Assembly: GCA_964448305.1 (NCBI GenBank)
Contig: CAYUWB010000005.1
Span: forward strand, 1-62,176
Length of the DNA stretch: 62,176 nucleotides
Reading direction: 5' to 3'
Origin: Thioglobus_C sp964448305
GTDB lineage: Bacteria > Pseudomonadota > Gammaproteobacteria > PS1 > Pseudothioglobaceae
Shown: in pieces, positions 32,108 to 41,175 of the stretch
Numbering within the stretch: position 1 is the stretch's first letter
Layout of the letters: every line of letters starts with the position of its first letter
Position numbers and translations under genes: made by a program
The notes under the pieces: generated by a model
Databases searched by the model: none
What the model was told of the DNA's origin: nothing
The model's input: the letters and a program-made list of their open reading frames with translations, nothing else

Positions 32108-33562
32108 ATGGACATCGAAAACGCTAATATACCGCCAAATTCACTAGAATCAGAGCAATCTGTACTTGGTGGATTATTACTACATAATGAGGCCTGGGAG
32201 CAGGTAGCTGATGCGTTAACAGTCGATGATTTTTATAATGCCTCTCACCGACTTATTTTTAATGCAATCGCCCTACTTTTAGAGCACGGTGATCCTGCCG
32301 ATATTCTAACTGTTAAAGAGCGATTAAAAAAAACAGGTGAAGAGGATTCAGTGGGTGGTTTTGCTTATTTGGCACAAATTGCTGAAAACACGCCTAGCAT
32401 ATCTAACATTCAAACTTATGCAAAACATGTGCGAGAGCTTTCAGTTTATCGACAGCTTATTATCACTAGCCACGAGATTGCGGATGCTGCTTACCATCCA
32501 AAAGATACTGAATTACAAGAATTAATTGATCTTTCTGAGCGAAAAATATTTAATATTGCTGAGCAAATTACTCGTGGAAAGCAAGATGTTATCAATATAA
32601 AAGAAATTACCAAAAACGTGGTAAATACAGTTCAAGAATGGGCGAAAAATAAAGGCGGACTAACGGGGCTAGAAACCGGATTCACCGATTTAGATGAAAA
32701 AACTTCAGGTTTGCAAAATGGTGAATTGATTATTATTGCAGGACGACCTTCAATGGGAAAAACAGCACTTGCTATGAATATTGTTGGCAATGTTGCGATT
32801 GAGCAAAATAAGCCAGTATTGGTTTTTTCTTTAGAAATGCCTACCGAATCTTTGATGCTTCGCATGATTTCTTCATTTGGACACATTGACAGTAAAAAAA
32901 TACGCGCTGGCGACATGACTGAAACTGATTGGAATAGTTTTAATCATGCTGTTAGAGCGATGGAAAATAATGACATCCTAATTGACGAAACCCCGTCTAT
33001 CACCCCAACTGAAATTCGTGCAAAAGCGCGACGAATGAAAAGACAATACCCAGAATTATCACTCATCATGATTGATTATCTGCAGTTAATGACCGTACAT
33101 GGAAAGAGTGAAAATAGAGTGCAAGAAATCTCTGAAATCTCTCGCTCACTCAAAGCGTTAGCTAAAGAAATTGACGTACCTGTGATTGCCCTATCTCAAC
33201 TTAATCGTGGTGTAGAGTCTCGCCCTTATGCAAACAAAGGCCGTATGCCAATGATGTCTGACTTACGTGAATCTGGCTCTATTGAACAAGATGCTGATAT
33301 TATTGCCTTTGTCTATCGAGACGAATACTACGCCTCTAAAGAAGGGGAAAATGCCAACCCTGATGAAATTGGCAAAGCAGATTTAGAAGTTGCTAAACAT
33401 CGTAATGGAGAAACAGGCAGAATAAAATTAAAATGGACGGGACAATACACACGTTTTGATAATTTGGCCTATGACGACCAAATGACAAATGCGCCGGATG
33501 AAAACCAAATAGAAGCAGCCTATTTGAATAACGCGGACAATTTTGATACAGAAGAGTTTTAA
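32108..33562 (+). CDS. dnaB: replicative DNA helicase DnaB
   Basis: DnaB is the hexameric helicase that unwinds DNA ahead of the replication fork. The 484 residues have the N-terminal helical domain (about 10-115, SLESEQSVLGGLLLHNEAW), a linker helix and the RecA-like core with Walker A GRPSMGKTAL near 216, LIMIDYLQLM and the QDADIIAFVYRDEYY segment. The length is normal and no intein is present. It lies between rplI and alr, the usual gammaproteobacterial order. Confidence 0.98.
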   Translation: MDIENANIPPNSLESEQSVLGGLLLHNEAWEQVADALTVDDFYNASHRLIFNAIALLLEHGDPADILTVKERLKKTGEEDSVGGFAYLAQIAENTPSISNIQTYAKHVRELSVYRQLIITSHEIADAAYHPKDTELQELIDLSERKIFNIAEQITRGKQDVINIKEITKNVVNTVQEWAKNKGGLTGLETGFTDLDEKTSGLQNGELIIIAGRPSMGKTALAMNIVGNVAIEQNKPVLVFSLEMPTESLMLRMISSFGHIDSKKIRAGDMTETDWNSFNHAVRAMENNDILIDETPSITPTEIRAKARRMKRQYPELSLIMIDYLQLMTVHGKSENRVQEISEISRSLKALAKEIDVPVIALSQLNRGVESRPYANKGRMPMMSDLRESGSIEQDADIIAFVYRDEYYASKEGENANPDEIGKADLEVAKHRNGETGRIKLKWTGQYTRFDNLAYDDQMTNAPDENQIEAAYLNNADNFDTEEF

Positions 33563-33580
33563 CTTCTAATAGGCAACTTT

Positions 33581-34630
33581 ATGCAAGCCACTGCCTCTAT
33601 TTCACAATCAGCACTCGCTCATAATTTATCTGTTGTAAAACAGCTATCCTCTGGCGCTAAGATAGTGTCAATGATCAAAGCTGATGCTTATGGTCATCAT
33701 CTAGATTGTATTCATCCATTAATTAATAACTCAGATATGTTGGCTGTTAGTGAACTAACAGAAGCTGAAAAATTACGAGCGATTACCAAGCACCCTATTT
33801 TGCTATTATCAGGCATCTATTCAGAGGCTGAATTACAACACGCCATTGATTTGAATTGCCATATTATTGTACACCATGCATCACAAATTTCTATTATTAA
33901 TAACACCAAACAAGCGGTTAATATTTGGCTAAAAATTGATACTGGTATGCATCGACTAGGTTTATCTAGTGAAGAATATCAAGAATGCTTGTCTTTATTT
34001 GATGATCATTCATTGATAAAAATTGCCTGCGTTATGAGTCATTTTGCTTGTGCTGACGAAATTGATCACCCTATGAATAAAGCCCAGCTTAATCGCTTTA
34101 AAACATTAACAGCTAAAGCAAATACTCGATCGATGGCAAACTCTGCCGCAATCCTCTCTCAAGCAGAGGCTGTATTTGATTTTGTACGCCCTGGTATTAT
34201 GCTGTATGGCGCATCCCCATTTAACACACCTAACGATCAACTTAAACCAGTGATGAGGTTGTCTGCACCCATACTCTCAATCAAAACCTTGCAAGCGGGC
34301 GAATCAGTTGGCTATAGTGCCACCTGGACAGCCGATAAAAACACCACGTTGGCTGTGATTGGTATTGGTTATGGTGATGGCTACCCTAGACATGCCAAAA
34401 ATGGCACGCCTGTACTTATTAACGGTATTTTGTGTCCATTGGTTGGCCGTGTGTCAATGGATTTGATTTGTGTAGACATTAGTACAACAAAAGCCAATGT
34501 TGGCGATAAAGTGACTTTATGGGGTGACGATCAACTGCCTGTTGAGGTGGTTGCTAATAATAGTGACACGATTAGCTACGAGTTGCTCACCGGATTAAGC
34601 GCTCGTGTTAGCTTTGAATCAGCGCCGTGA
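33581..34630 (+). CDS. alr: alanine racemase
   Basis: Alr makes D-alanine for peptidoglycan. The 349 residues start with the PLP-binding barrel: K33 in SMIKADAYGHH carries PLP. The C-terminal domain has the second catalytic base in VGYSATW and the RVSMDLICVDIS segment. Whether it is the only racemase cannot be told from the window. Its TGA overlaps the GTG start of cpdA, so these two are translationally coupled. Confidence 0.97.
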   Translation: MQATASISQSALAHNLSVVKQLSSGAKIVSMIKADAYGHHLDCIHPLINNSDMLAVSELTEAEKLRAITKHPILLLSGIYSEAELQHAIDLNCHIIVHHASQISIINNTKQAVNIWLKIDTGMHRLGLSSEEYQECLSLFDDHSLIKIACVMSHFACADEIDHPMNKAQLNRFKTLTAKANTRSMANSAAILSQAEAVFDFVRPGIMLYGASPFNTPNDQLKPVMRLSAPILSIKTLQAGESVGYSATWTADKNTTLAVIGIGYGDGYPRHAKNGTPVLINGILCPLVGRVSMDLICVDISTTKANVGDKVTLWGDDQLPVEVVANNSDTISYELLTGLSARVSFESAP

Positions 34631-35334
34631 AACAAAGCTACAACTTAATCCAAATTAGTGACTGCCATATTGACGACCAAGTAGAATCGATGGGTGTAGA
34701 TACTCACGCCAACCTGACTTCGGTTATTGATGCTGTAGCTAAATACAACTGTGACACCTTACTGATTACAGGCGATCTTACTCATAACGGAACACTTAAT
34801 TCTTACCAAGTATTACAACAGATGCTTGCACCAATTAAATCTGATATTGTCGTGTTGAGTGGCAATCATGACCAAATAGACAATCTCAATCAAATTTTCT
34901 CTAAACAACTGATTTCCAAATTTAGCCTAGGTGATTGGGAAGTGGTTATTATTGATTCAACTCAAGCATCAAAAACCAGTGGCTATGTCACTAAACAAGC
35001 ACTTCATCAGCTTGATCAAGATTTACAAAACAGCAAGGCTAAATACAACATTGTTGCTCTACATCATCCAATTGTTTCTATGCAATCAAATTGGGATGAT
35101 TCACTCTCATTAGAAAATGCAGACGAACTGTTCAATGTGATGAATAAATACCCTAAAATAAAGGCAGTTTTGTGGGGGCATGCCCACCAAGCCAGTGAAT
35201 TTAACAACAACGATGTTGCGCTTATTTCATGTCCATCGACTGCGCTACAATTTGACAATGAAAATAGAATTGGATTTAACCAATACACATTACACAGTAA
35301 TGGCAAATTAGAATACAGCACACAATGGATTTAG
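34627..35334 (+). CDS. cpdA: calcineurin-like phosphoesterase, CpdA type (3',5'-cAMP phosphodiesterase)
   Basis: The 235 residues carry the full metallophosphoesterase set: SDCHID (11-16), ITGDLTHNG, LSGNHD, HHP and WGHAHQ. The metal-ligand order and length resemble CpdA, which hydrolyses cAMP. The start is GTG, overlapping the alr stop (GTGA). The next gene is a YqiB-like protein, and cpdA and yqiB are also neighbours in E. coli, which supports the name. Substrate is inferred; no cyclase or CRP gene is in the window. Confidence 0.88.
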   Translation: MKQSYNLIQISDCHIDDQVESMGVDTHANLTSVIDAVAKYNCDTLLITGDLTHNGTLNSYQVLQQMLAPIKSDIVVLSGNHDQIDNLNQIFSKQLISKFSLGDWEVVIIDSTQASKTSGYVTKQALHQLDQDLQNSKAKYNIVALHHPIVSMQSNWDDSLSLENADELFNVMNKYPKIKAVLWGHAHQASEFNNNDVALISCPSTALQFDNENRIGFNQYTLHSNGKLEYSTQWI

Positions 35335-35831
35335 AAACAACACTCATCAGAGATTTATATAATCAGCAAAAGCCAAAAAGCTACGCTCAGGTTTCTGATT
35401 TGTTTGAGATTAATTTTAAAAAAATATCACAACTCATTCCCTTGCTACCGATTATCTCGCATCATAGTGTTGCTAAGTGTTCAGGTGAACATGACTTGCA
35501 TTTGTTTGTAGAAGACAAAACGCCTTACACCACTACTTTTATTTTGACTCATCAGCTTGACTCCCCTGCGGGATCAATCAACCGACCTGATATTAAATTT
35601 AAAGTATATTTTGATGCCAATCTTCTCGAAGTCATTTCAGTCTGTAACGAAACCACGCTTAACGTTAACCACCCATTCTTAGCCAAGTGCTCTGATATGG
35701 ATATACAATGGGAACTCAATACTTTTATCGAAAGATGGTTAGATTATTGCCTAAGTAAATATACCCCAGGGCAGCCTCTCTTGGATAAATCCAATTCACC
35801 TTCTCAAGGAGCATCATGGCAGACGCTGTAG
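35325..35831 (+). CDS. yqiB: YqiB-like DUF1249 protein
   Basis: The 168 residues belong to the DUF1249/YqiB family, unknown in function. Features are LYNQQKPKSYAQVSDLFEINFKK near 12-34, LHLFVEDKTPYTTTFILTHQL with the conserved aromatic stretch, a basic/aspartate VYFDANLLEVISVC segment and WELNTFIERWLDYCL. The protein is soluble. It overlaps the cpdA end by ten bases and the next gene start by 16, so the alr-cpdA-yqiB-nucleotidase run is one operon. Confidence 0.85.
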   Translation: MDLETTLIRDLYNQQKPKSYAQVSDLFEINFKKISQLIPLLPIISHHSVAKCSGEHDLHLFVEDKTPYTTTFILTHQLDSPAGSINRPDIKFKVYFDANLLEVISVCNETTLNVNHPFLAKCSDMDIQWELNTFIERWLDYCLSKYTPGQPLLDKSNSPSQGASWQTL

Positions 35832-36718
35832 ATCCAAAAGCTGAAGGAAAATTGGTTATTGCAATCTCGTCAAGAGCTTTGTTTGACTTAGACGAGTCGC
35901 ACCAAATTTTTAAAGAGCATGGTGTAGAGGCTTACGCTAAACACCAAGAAGAAAATGAAGAGGTTATCTTAAAACCCGGCGTTGGCTTTACCCTAGTTAA
36001 AAAACTATTAAACCTTAATACCAAGCAAAACCCAATTGATGTTATCTTACTCTCTCGCAACAGCGCTGATACTGGCTTACGCATCTTTAATTCGATTGAA
36101 CATTATGGGCTTAACATCTCACGAGCAGCCTTTACCCGTGGCGAAAGCACACACACTTTAGTTGGCGCTTTTGAGGCAGACTTGTTTTTATCAAGCAACT
36201 ATCAAGATGTACAAAAAGCACTAGAATCGGGCTTTGCCGCTGCCTCTATTGTGGGTTCTGGGTCAAATGATTCTCATGACACGCAACTGCGCATTGCTTT
36301 TGATGGTGATGCTGTCATCTTTTCAGATGAAGCAGAAAAAATATACCAAGAAAAAGGCATTGAAGCTTTTGAAGAAAATGAAAAAAATTCAGCCAATGTA
36401 GAGCTCAAGGCCGGGCCTTTTAAGTGCTTTTTAAAATCCCTACACAAAATTCAATCTGCCTTCCCGGTAGAAAATAACCCGATTAGGACTGCACTGGTTA
36501 CAGCACGCTCTGCCCCCTCACACAAACGCGTCATTCACACCATGCGAGAATGGGGTATTCGTATCGATGAGTCGTTTTTCTTAGGCGGACTAGACAAAGG
36601 TGTTTTCTTAAAAGAATTTAGTGCAGATATTTTTTTCGATGATCAGCACAAACACTGTCAATCTGCCTCTCAATACGTACCAACTGGTCATGTTCCAAGT
36701 GGCATCAGCAATGAATAA
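35816..36718 (+). CDS. 5'-nucleotidase (cytosolic 5'-nucleotidase 1 family)
   Basis: The 300 residues match the bacterial members of the 5'-nucleotidase family related to eukaryotic cytosolic NT5C1, which dephosphorylate nucleoside monophosphates. The aspartate-rich start ISSRALFDLDES (18-29) and IAFDGDAVIFSDEAEK (about 160-175) correspond to the HAD-like DxD motifs. FLGGLDKGVFLKEFSADIFFDDQ closes the fold. AAGGAG precedes the ATG, which lies within the end of the yqiB frame. A palindrome follows 12 bases after the stop. Confidence 0.88.
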   Translation: MADAVDPKAEGKLVIAISSRALFDLDESHQIFKEHGVEAYAKHQEENEEVILKPGVGFTLVKKLLNLNTKQNPIDVILLSRNSADTGLRIFNSIEHYGLNISRAAFTRGESTHTLVGAFEADLFLSSNYQDVQKALESGFAAASIVGSGSNDSHDTQLRIAFDGDAVIFSDEAEKIYQEKGIEAFEENEKNSANVELKAGPFKCFLKSLHKIQSAFPVENNPIRTALVTARSAPSHKRVIHTMREWGIRIDESFFLGGLDKGVFLKEFSADIFFDDQHKHCQSASQYVPTGHVPSGISNE

Positions 36719-36730
36719 GTCAAATTATTT

Positions 36731-36757
36731 TTAGACCCAAGCCCGGCTTGGGTCTAA
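36731..36757. repeat. REP-like palindrome at the 3' end of the RAYT gene
   Basis: TTAGACCCAAGCC and GGCTTGGGTCTAA are perfect 13-bp arms around a single C at 36744. The RAYT stop codon lies inside the right arm. It may also terminate the 5'-nucleotidase operon. It is the inverse-orientation partner of the palindrome at 37438-37458. Confidence 0.85.
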
Positions 36758-37428
36758 AATTCAAAATCATCATCAGTCAACAAAATACCTTTATTATTTG
36801 CAAAAGCAATTGAAGCTGACTTGGAGTAAGCTTTATACATCTCAACCCCTCCAGCTTCACTTAATACCTTGCTTCTTTCTTCTTGATCGCAAATACAATC
36901 TCCTAATTCAGTTGAAAAATATTCAAAAATACTGGATTTAATCAACTTATTATTTGGGTCTAATTTATGATGTTTGTAATTTAAATTCACATAACTTGCA
37001 ACAGTAGATAGAGAATAGTTTCCATCAACATGATTGGATTTAAATCTACCTTGAAATAAGGAGCCACTTCTTTTGTGTTTTTGATTAAAAAATTTAACAT
37101 AAGAAGTACTAAGCCTTTGCATAAATTTTGCAATGCCATTGTCACTCTGTTGTTTTAACAACAAATGAAAATGATTTGGTAATAAACAATAAGCAACAAT
37201 GCTAACCAGCTTCTCACCATCACCTATATTTACCATATTTTTATGCCTTTTCCTTTTTAACTTTATGGCATTACTAACGTCGGTACTATTTAGGTCTTGC
37301 ATCCTATTAAAAAAGAAATACAATTCATCTTTACTAGTAAAGATAACACGCTTATCCACACCACGATTAAACACATGATAATACTCATTATTTATTAATG
37401 GCGTCTTTCTAAGTGACATGCTCACCAT
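36754..37428 (-). CDS. REP-associated tyrosine transposase (RAYT, IS200/Y1 family)
   Basis: The 224 residues form a Y1-type HuH transposase. The motif NHFHLLLK gives the HuH histidines, LSTSYVKFFNQKHKRSG carries the likely catalytic tyrosine, and GSLFQGRFKS is the family hallmark. RAYTs are single-copy domesticated relatives of IS200 transposases that act on REP palindromes. Here both sides are bracketed by palindromes: one nine bases before the ATG and one covering the stop. No Shine-Dalgarno is obvious. An ATG at 37419 is an alternative start. Confidence 0.9.
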   Translation of the reverse strand: MVSMSLRKTPLINNEYYHVFNRGVDKRVIFTSKDELYFFFNRMQDLNSTDVSNAIKLKRKRHKNMVNIGDGEKLVSIVAYCLLPNHFHLLLKQQSDNGIAKFMQRLSTSYVKFFNQKHKRSGSLFQGRFKSNHVDGNYSLSTVASYVNLNYKHHKLDPNNKLIKSSIFEYFSTELGDCICDQEERSKVLSEAGGVEMYKAYSKSASIAFANNKGILLTDDDFEF

Positions 37429-37437
37429 TATAACTCA

Positions 37438-37458
37438 GACCCAAGCCGGGCTTGGGTC
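37438..37458. repeat. REP-like palindrome upstream of the RAYT gene
   Basis: GACCCAAGCC and GGCTTGGGTC are perfect 10-bp arms around G at 37448. It is the same element as at 36731-36757 with the opposite central base. Its edge is nine bases from the RAYT ATG, so it lies in the transposase leader and could affect its expression. Confidence 0.85.
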
Positions 37459-37530
37459 AAAAACGAATAAATCAAATTAATCCAAGCTTTTTCATGGGTA
37501 AAATAACTTAACTAATATTTTATAACCGCT

Positions 37531-38793
37531 ATGTCTAACAAAATCCAAGCCATTCGTGGAATGAACGACTTACTTCCCAAAGATTCTGCTTTGTGGTTGT
37601 CGTTAGAAAAAACAATCTTTGATTTGTTTGCCTCTTATGGTTTTAAAAATATTCGTACACCTGTGGTTGAAAAAACCGATACTTTTTGCCGTGCCATTGG
37701 AGATGCGACTGATATTGTTGAAAAAGAAATGTACTCTTGGAAAGAGTCTAATGGTGAAAGCCTAAGTCTCAGACCTGAAGGCACTGCTGGCTGTGTACGC
37801 GCTATGATAGAGCATAACTTGCCAAGAGAAGGTATTCAAAAAGTCTTTTACCAAGGCGCCATGTTCCGACACGAGCGCCCGCAAAAAGGGCGCTACCGTC
37901 AATTCCACCAAGTCGGTGTTGAAGTATTTGGCGCTGAAACTGCCAAAATAGATGCTGAACTCATGGCAATGACCCACTCACTGTGGCAAAACCTCGGCTT
38001 ACAAAACGTTACTTTGGAAATTAACACTTTAGGGTCAGCCGAAGCGAGAGCAAACTATCGCTCTGTATTGGTGGATTATTTCACTGAGCACAAGGGGCAA
38101 CTAGACGAAGACTCTACGCGACGCTTATCATCAAATCCACTGCGTATTCTAGACAGTAAAAATAAAGACATGCAGCCATTGATTAACGCTGCACCCAAAC
38201 TCATGGATCATCTTGATGACGAGTCAAACAAGCATTTTGATGAATTTAAAGCCTATTTAGAATGCTTAAACATTCCTTATGTCATCAACACACGGTTGGT
38301 TAGAGGGCTAGATTATTACAATCGCACTGTGTTTGAGTGGACAACAACCGATCTTGGATCACAAGGCACCATTTGTGCAGGTGGTCGTTACGACGGCCTA
38401 GTAGAAAAAATGGGTGGCAAACCTACGCCTGCGGTTGGCTTTGCCTTAGGATTAGAACGCTTAATCCTGCTAATCGAAGAACATGGATTATTGATTAACA
38501 AAACACCTTTATCAATCTATATAGTAGCATTAGGCGAAAATGCACAGCTAAAATCAATGCAAATTGCCGAACAACTGCATCATGCACTGCCTAAAGTAAT
38601 ACTTTATAATGACATCACCCTAGGTAGCTTCAAAGCACAATTTAAAAAAGCAGATAAAGCCAATGCTGACTATGCTTTAATCCTAGGCGAAGAAGAAATA
38701 CAAAACAATCAAATCGCGATTAAACCACTTAAAGGCCAAGGTGAGCAACAAACCATGAGCTTAGAAGATGCGATTCAATATTTTAAAAATTAA
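37531..38793 (+). CDS. hisS: histidine--tRNA ligase
   Basis: HisS charges tRNA-His. The 420 residues have class II motif 1 (IRTPVVEKTDTF), motif 2 (LRPEGTAGCVRAMIEH and FRHERPQKGRYRQFHQVGVE), the histidine-specific RGLDYYNRTVFEW segment, motif 3 (AVGFALGLERLILL) and a C-terminal anticodon-binding domain from about 325. It starts the hisS-yfgM-der run; 12 bases separate it from yfgM. The 102-base upstream gap contains the RAYT-side palindrome. Confidence 0.98.
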   Translation: MSNKIQAIRGMNDLLPKDSALWLSLEKTIFDLFASYGFKNIRTPVVEKTDTFCRAIGDATDIVEKEMYSWKESNGESLSLRPEGTAGCVRAMIEHNLPREGIQKVFYQGAMFRHERPQKGRYRQFHQVGVEVFGAETAKIDAELMAMTHSLWQNLGLQNVTLEINTLGSAEARANYRSVLVDYFTEHKGQLDEDSTRRLSSNPLRILDSKNKDMQPLINAAPKLMDHLDDESNKHFDEFKAYLECLNIPYVINTRLVRGLDYYNRTVFEWTTTDLGSQGTICAGGRYDGLVEKMGGKPTPAVGFALGLERLILLIEEHGLLINKTPLSIYIVALGENAQLKSMQIAEQLHHALPKVILYNDITLGSFKAQFKKADKANADYALILGEEEIQNNQIAIKPLKGQGEQQTMSLEDAIQYFKN

Positions 38794-38805
38794 GAGAACT
38801 GTCCT

Positions 38806-39423
38806 ATGAAAAATTTCATTGAAGTTGGTAAAACCGAAGACGAACAAGCTGAACAAATCAAAAAATGGCTTAGAGAAAATGTCCCTCAAATAGTTGCTGG
38901 TGTGGCTATCGGTTTGGGTGCTATTTGGGGTTTAGACTACTACAAAAACTACCAACAAGCACAATCTGTTGAAGCACGCTCTTACTATCTCTCAACAGTC
39001 AATAATGCAAACAATACACAAGCCCTAGCCGCCCTACAGAATGATCACGCAGACAGCGGTTACACACAGCAATCTATCTTAATGAACGCAAAACATGCTG
39101 TGTTGGCTGGCAACTATCAGCAGGCACTTGATCATTTGTCGCCTTTGTTAAACACTGAAAATGAATTTATCGCACATACAGCCAAATTAAGATCAGCTGC
39201 TATTTATTTACAAATGGGTAATCATGATCAAGCACTGGCCGTACTTGGTAGTGATGAAAATACAGCTTTTAGTGGCTTATATAATCACACCAAGGGTGAT
39301 GTTTACTTGTCACAAAACAACATTAACTCTGCCAAAAAACACTACCAACTAGCGTTAGCTCAGTTGTCAACTGATTCAGAATTAAAGAATTTAATTCAAA
39401 TCAAATTAAACGATCTTAATTAA
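38806..39423 (+). CDS. yfgM: YfgM-like membrane-anchored TPR protein
   Basis: The 205 residues have a short cytoplasmic start (VGKTEDEQAEQIKKWLREN), one membrane segment (about 28-44) and a periplasmic part with TPR-like helices (about 50-205). In E. coli, YfgM is an ancillary SecYEG-associated protein that works with PpiD. ppiD is also in this window, about 12 kb away. The hisS-yfgM-der order is preserved, but bamB, normally between yfgM and der, is absent. Confidence 0.9.
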   Translation: MKNFIEVGKTEDEQAEQIKKWLRENVPQIVAGVAIGLGAIWGLDYYKNYQQAQSVEARSYYLSTVNNANNTQALAALQNDHADSGYTQQSILMNAKHAVLAGNYQQALDHLSPLLNTENEFIAHTAKLRSAAIYLQMGNHDQALAVLGSDENTAFSGLYNHTKGDVYLSQNNINSAKKHYQLALAQLSTDSELKNLIQIKLNDLN

Positions 39424-39437
39424 CACTTTTCTACGTT

Positions 39438-40850
39438 GTGGGCTTACCCGTTATCTCATTAGTTGGACGCCCAAATGTTGGTAAATCCACACTATTTAAC
39501 CGTTTAAGTAACTCTCGTCAGGCTTTGGTGTCTGACTTTGAGGGTTTAACACGTGACCGCCAATATGCAGAAGTTTTATTAGATGACGACAGTGAAACTT
39601 TTGCTACTATTATTGATACTGGTGGCTTAACCAATGAAGATAATGTCGTTGACAGTGGCATTCAAGGTCAGGTATTAAGCGCCTTAGAAGAATCTGATGT
39701 TATTTATTTTATTGTTAGCGCCAGAGATGGTGTGATTGGCCTAGATCAAGAAATTGGCGCGCAACTACGTCGACTCAAAAAAAATATCATTCTTGTTTGT
39801 AATAAAGCCGAAGGCTTAGATTTAACCTTGGCTGCAGAATTTTATGAATTAGGCTTGGGAGAGCCTGTCCTAATTGCAGCTGAACACGGTCAAGGTATTG
39901 CAGAACTCATCGAGCACACATTGCCACTCTTGCCTAGGGCGACTAATGACGAAGAAAACGATGAAGACGTTGATGGTATTGCTGTTGCGGTACTAGGCAG
40001 ACCTAACGTGGGTAAATCTACGCTGATTAACCGTATTTTAGGTGAAGAGCGCGTACTGGCAATTGACCTGCCCGGCACCACTCGCGATAGTATCTATATT
40101 CCTTTTGAACGTGAAGGACAAAAATACACACTAATTGATACGGCTGGTATTCGACGTAAGCGCTCTACCCATGAAAAAATTGAAAAATTTTCAATCATTA
40201 AAGCCATTGACGCCCTAGAAAAATCACACGTGGTTATCCTGGTATTAGATGCACACGAAGGCGTTACTGAGCAGGATGCCACCCTACTTGGTATGATTGC
40301 CGACAAAGGCAGAGCTTTAATGATTGCGATCAATAAATGGGATGGGCTGGACGACTATCAAAAATCAGAAGTTAAACGTAAGCTTGATGTTAAGCTGTCA
40401 TTTGTCAATTATGCCAGCGTGCATTACATTTCTGCCCTGCACGGCTCTGGCGTCGGCAAGCTATTTAGCCCTATTCAAAAAGCTTATCAAAGTGCAGGTG
40501 AAAAACACCCAACCTCGATATTAAATAAGATTTTAGAAAAAGCCAATCAAGGGCATCAGCCACCACCTGTTAAGGGCAGACGTTTAAAAATTAAGTATGT
40601 TAATCAGTCTGATGTGTTTCCACCTACCTTTACATTCCATGGTAACCACTTACAAAGCGTGCCAAATGCTTATGAACGCTACTTAAAAAATCTATTCATG
40701 AGAGAGTTAAAACTCACTAATACGCCGATTAGAATGGAATACAAAAGCAGTGAGAACCCTTTTAAAGACAATAAGAACGAGTTAAATGCTAGACAAATCG
40801 TAAAGAAACGTCGTCTAATGCAATTTATTAAGAAACGGAAGAAGCGCTAG
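39438..40850 (+). CDS. der: ribosome-associated GTPase Der (EngA)
   Basis: Der is a double GTPase needed for 50S assembly. The 470 residues contain two G domains: GRPNVGKST at about 10-18 and again near 190, with DTGG and DTAG switch motifs and NK base-recognition motifs (NKAEG, NKWDG), followed by a C-terminal KH-like domain and a basic tail. The start is GTG at 39438 without a clear Shine-Dalgarno. Its 3' end overlaps the convergent Cys-rich gene by 23 bases. Confidence 0.97.
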   Translation: MGLPVISLVGRPNVGKSTLFNRLSNSRQALVSDFEGLTRDRQYAEVLLDDDSETFATIIDTGGLTNEDNVVDSGIQGQVLSALEESDVIYFIVSARDGVIGLDQEIGAQLRRLKKNIILVCNKAEGLDLTLAAEFYELGLGEPVLIAAEHGQGIAELIEHTLPLLPRATNDEENDEDVDGIAVAVLGRPNVGKSTLINRILGEERVLAIDLPGTTRDSIYIPFEREGQKYTLIDTAGIRRKRSTHEKIEKFSIIKAIDALEKSHVVILVLDAHEGVTEQDATLLGMIADKGRALMIAINKWDGLDDYQKSEVKRKLDVKLSFVNYASVHYISALHGSGVGKLFSPIQKAYQSAGEKHPTSILNKILEKANQGHQPPPVKGRRLKIKYVNQSDVFPPTFTFHGNHLQSVPNAYERYLKNLFMRELKLTNTPIRMEYKSSENPFKDNKNELNARQIVKKRRLMQFIKKRKKR

Positions 40851-41175
40851 AATAACAGGCTTCTTTTGTATTTTTATCTAGGATAATCATTAATTCACAA
40901 TACGAATTTTCTAAAATCTTAGCTTGAGATGGGTCGTCACTACAAGCGCAACCTGATAGTACCTCACAAAAGAACACGCCAGTTTTTATTTCAACTGTAT
41001 CTTGGGTTTCAAGACTAGATAAGATAATTGGCTCAATGGTTGTTTGATCAATAACCGCGCTGTGATGACAGCAATCTTTTAGAGGTAATACGCCAAGTTC
41101 TAGCGACTTAACAGCTTGTTTAAAATATTGAGGAAATTTATCGTCGCCCCAATATTCTAAGGCTTGATCAAACAT
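40828..41175 (-). CDS. Cys-rich conserved hypothetical protein next to pyrG
   Basis: I do not recognise a named family. The 115-residue soluble protein has seven cysteines: C35-C36 followed by H37-H38, C70, C76, C78 in SGCACSDDP, C93 and C107. This pattern suggests metal or cluster binding. A beta-rich middle (55-75, 92-101) is framed by helices. Similar short proteins with a CxC-x-DDP box occur in marine Gammaproteobacteria as far as I recall. It overlaps the pyrG stop by one base, so it is co-expressed with CTP synthase. Confidence 0.75.
   Translation of the reverse strand: MFDQALEYWGDDKFPQYFKQAVKSLELGVLPLKDCCHHSAVIDQTTIEPIILSSLETQDTVEIKTGVFFCEVLSGCACSDDPSQAKILENSYCELMIILDKNTKEACYSSASSVS

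Larger units (their letters stand above)
36731..37458. mobile_element. REPtron-like unit: RAYT gene between inverted REP palindromes
   Basis: The 728-base unit consists of a RAYT gene and two palindromes sharing GACCCAAGCC-N-GGCTTGGGTC. Their central bases are C and G, so the two copies are in opposite orientation, as at the ends of a REPtron. No target-site duplication is evident. It sits between the 5'-nucleotidase operon and hisS without breaking a gene. Confidence 0.7.
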
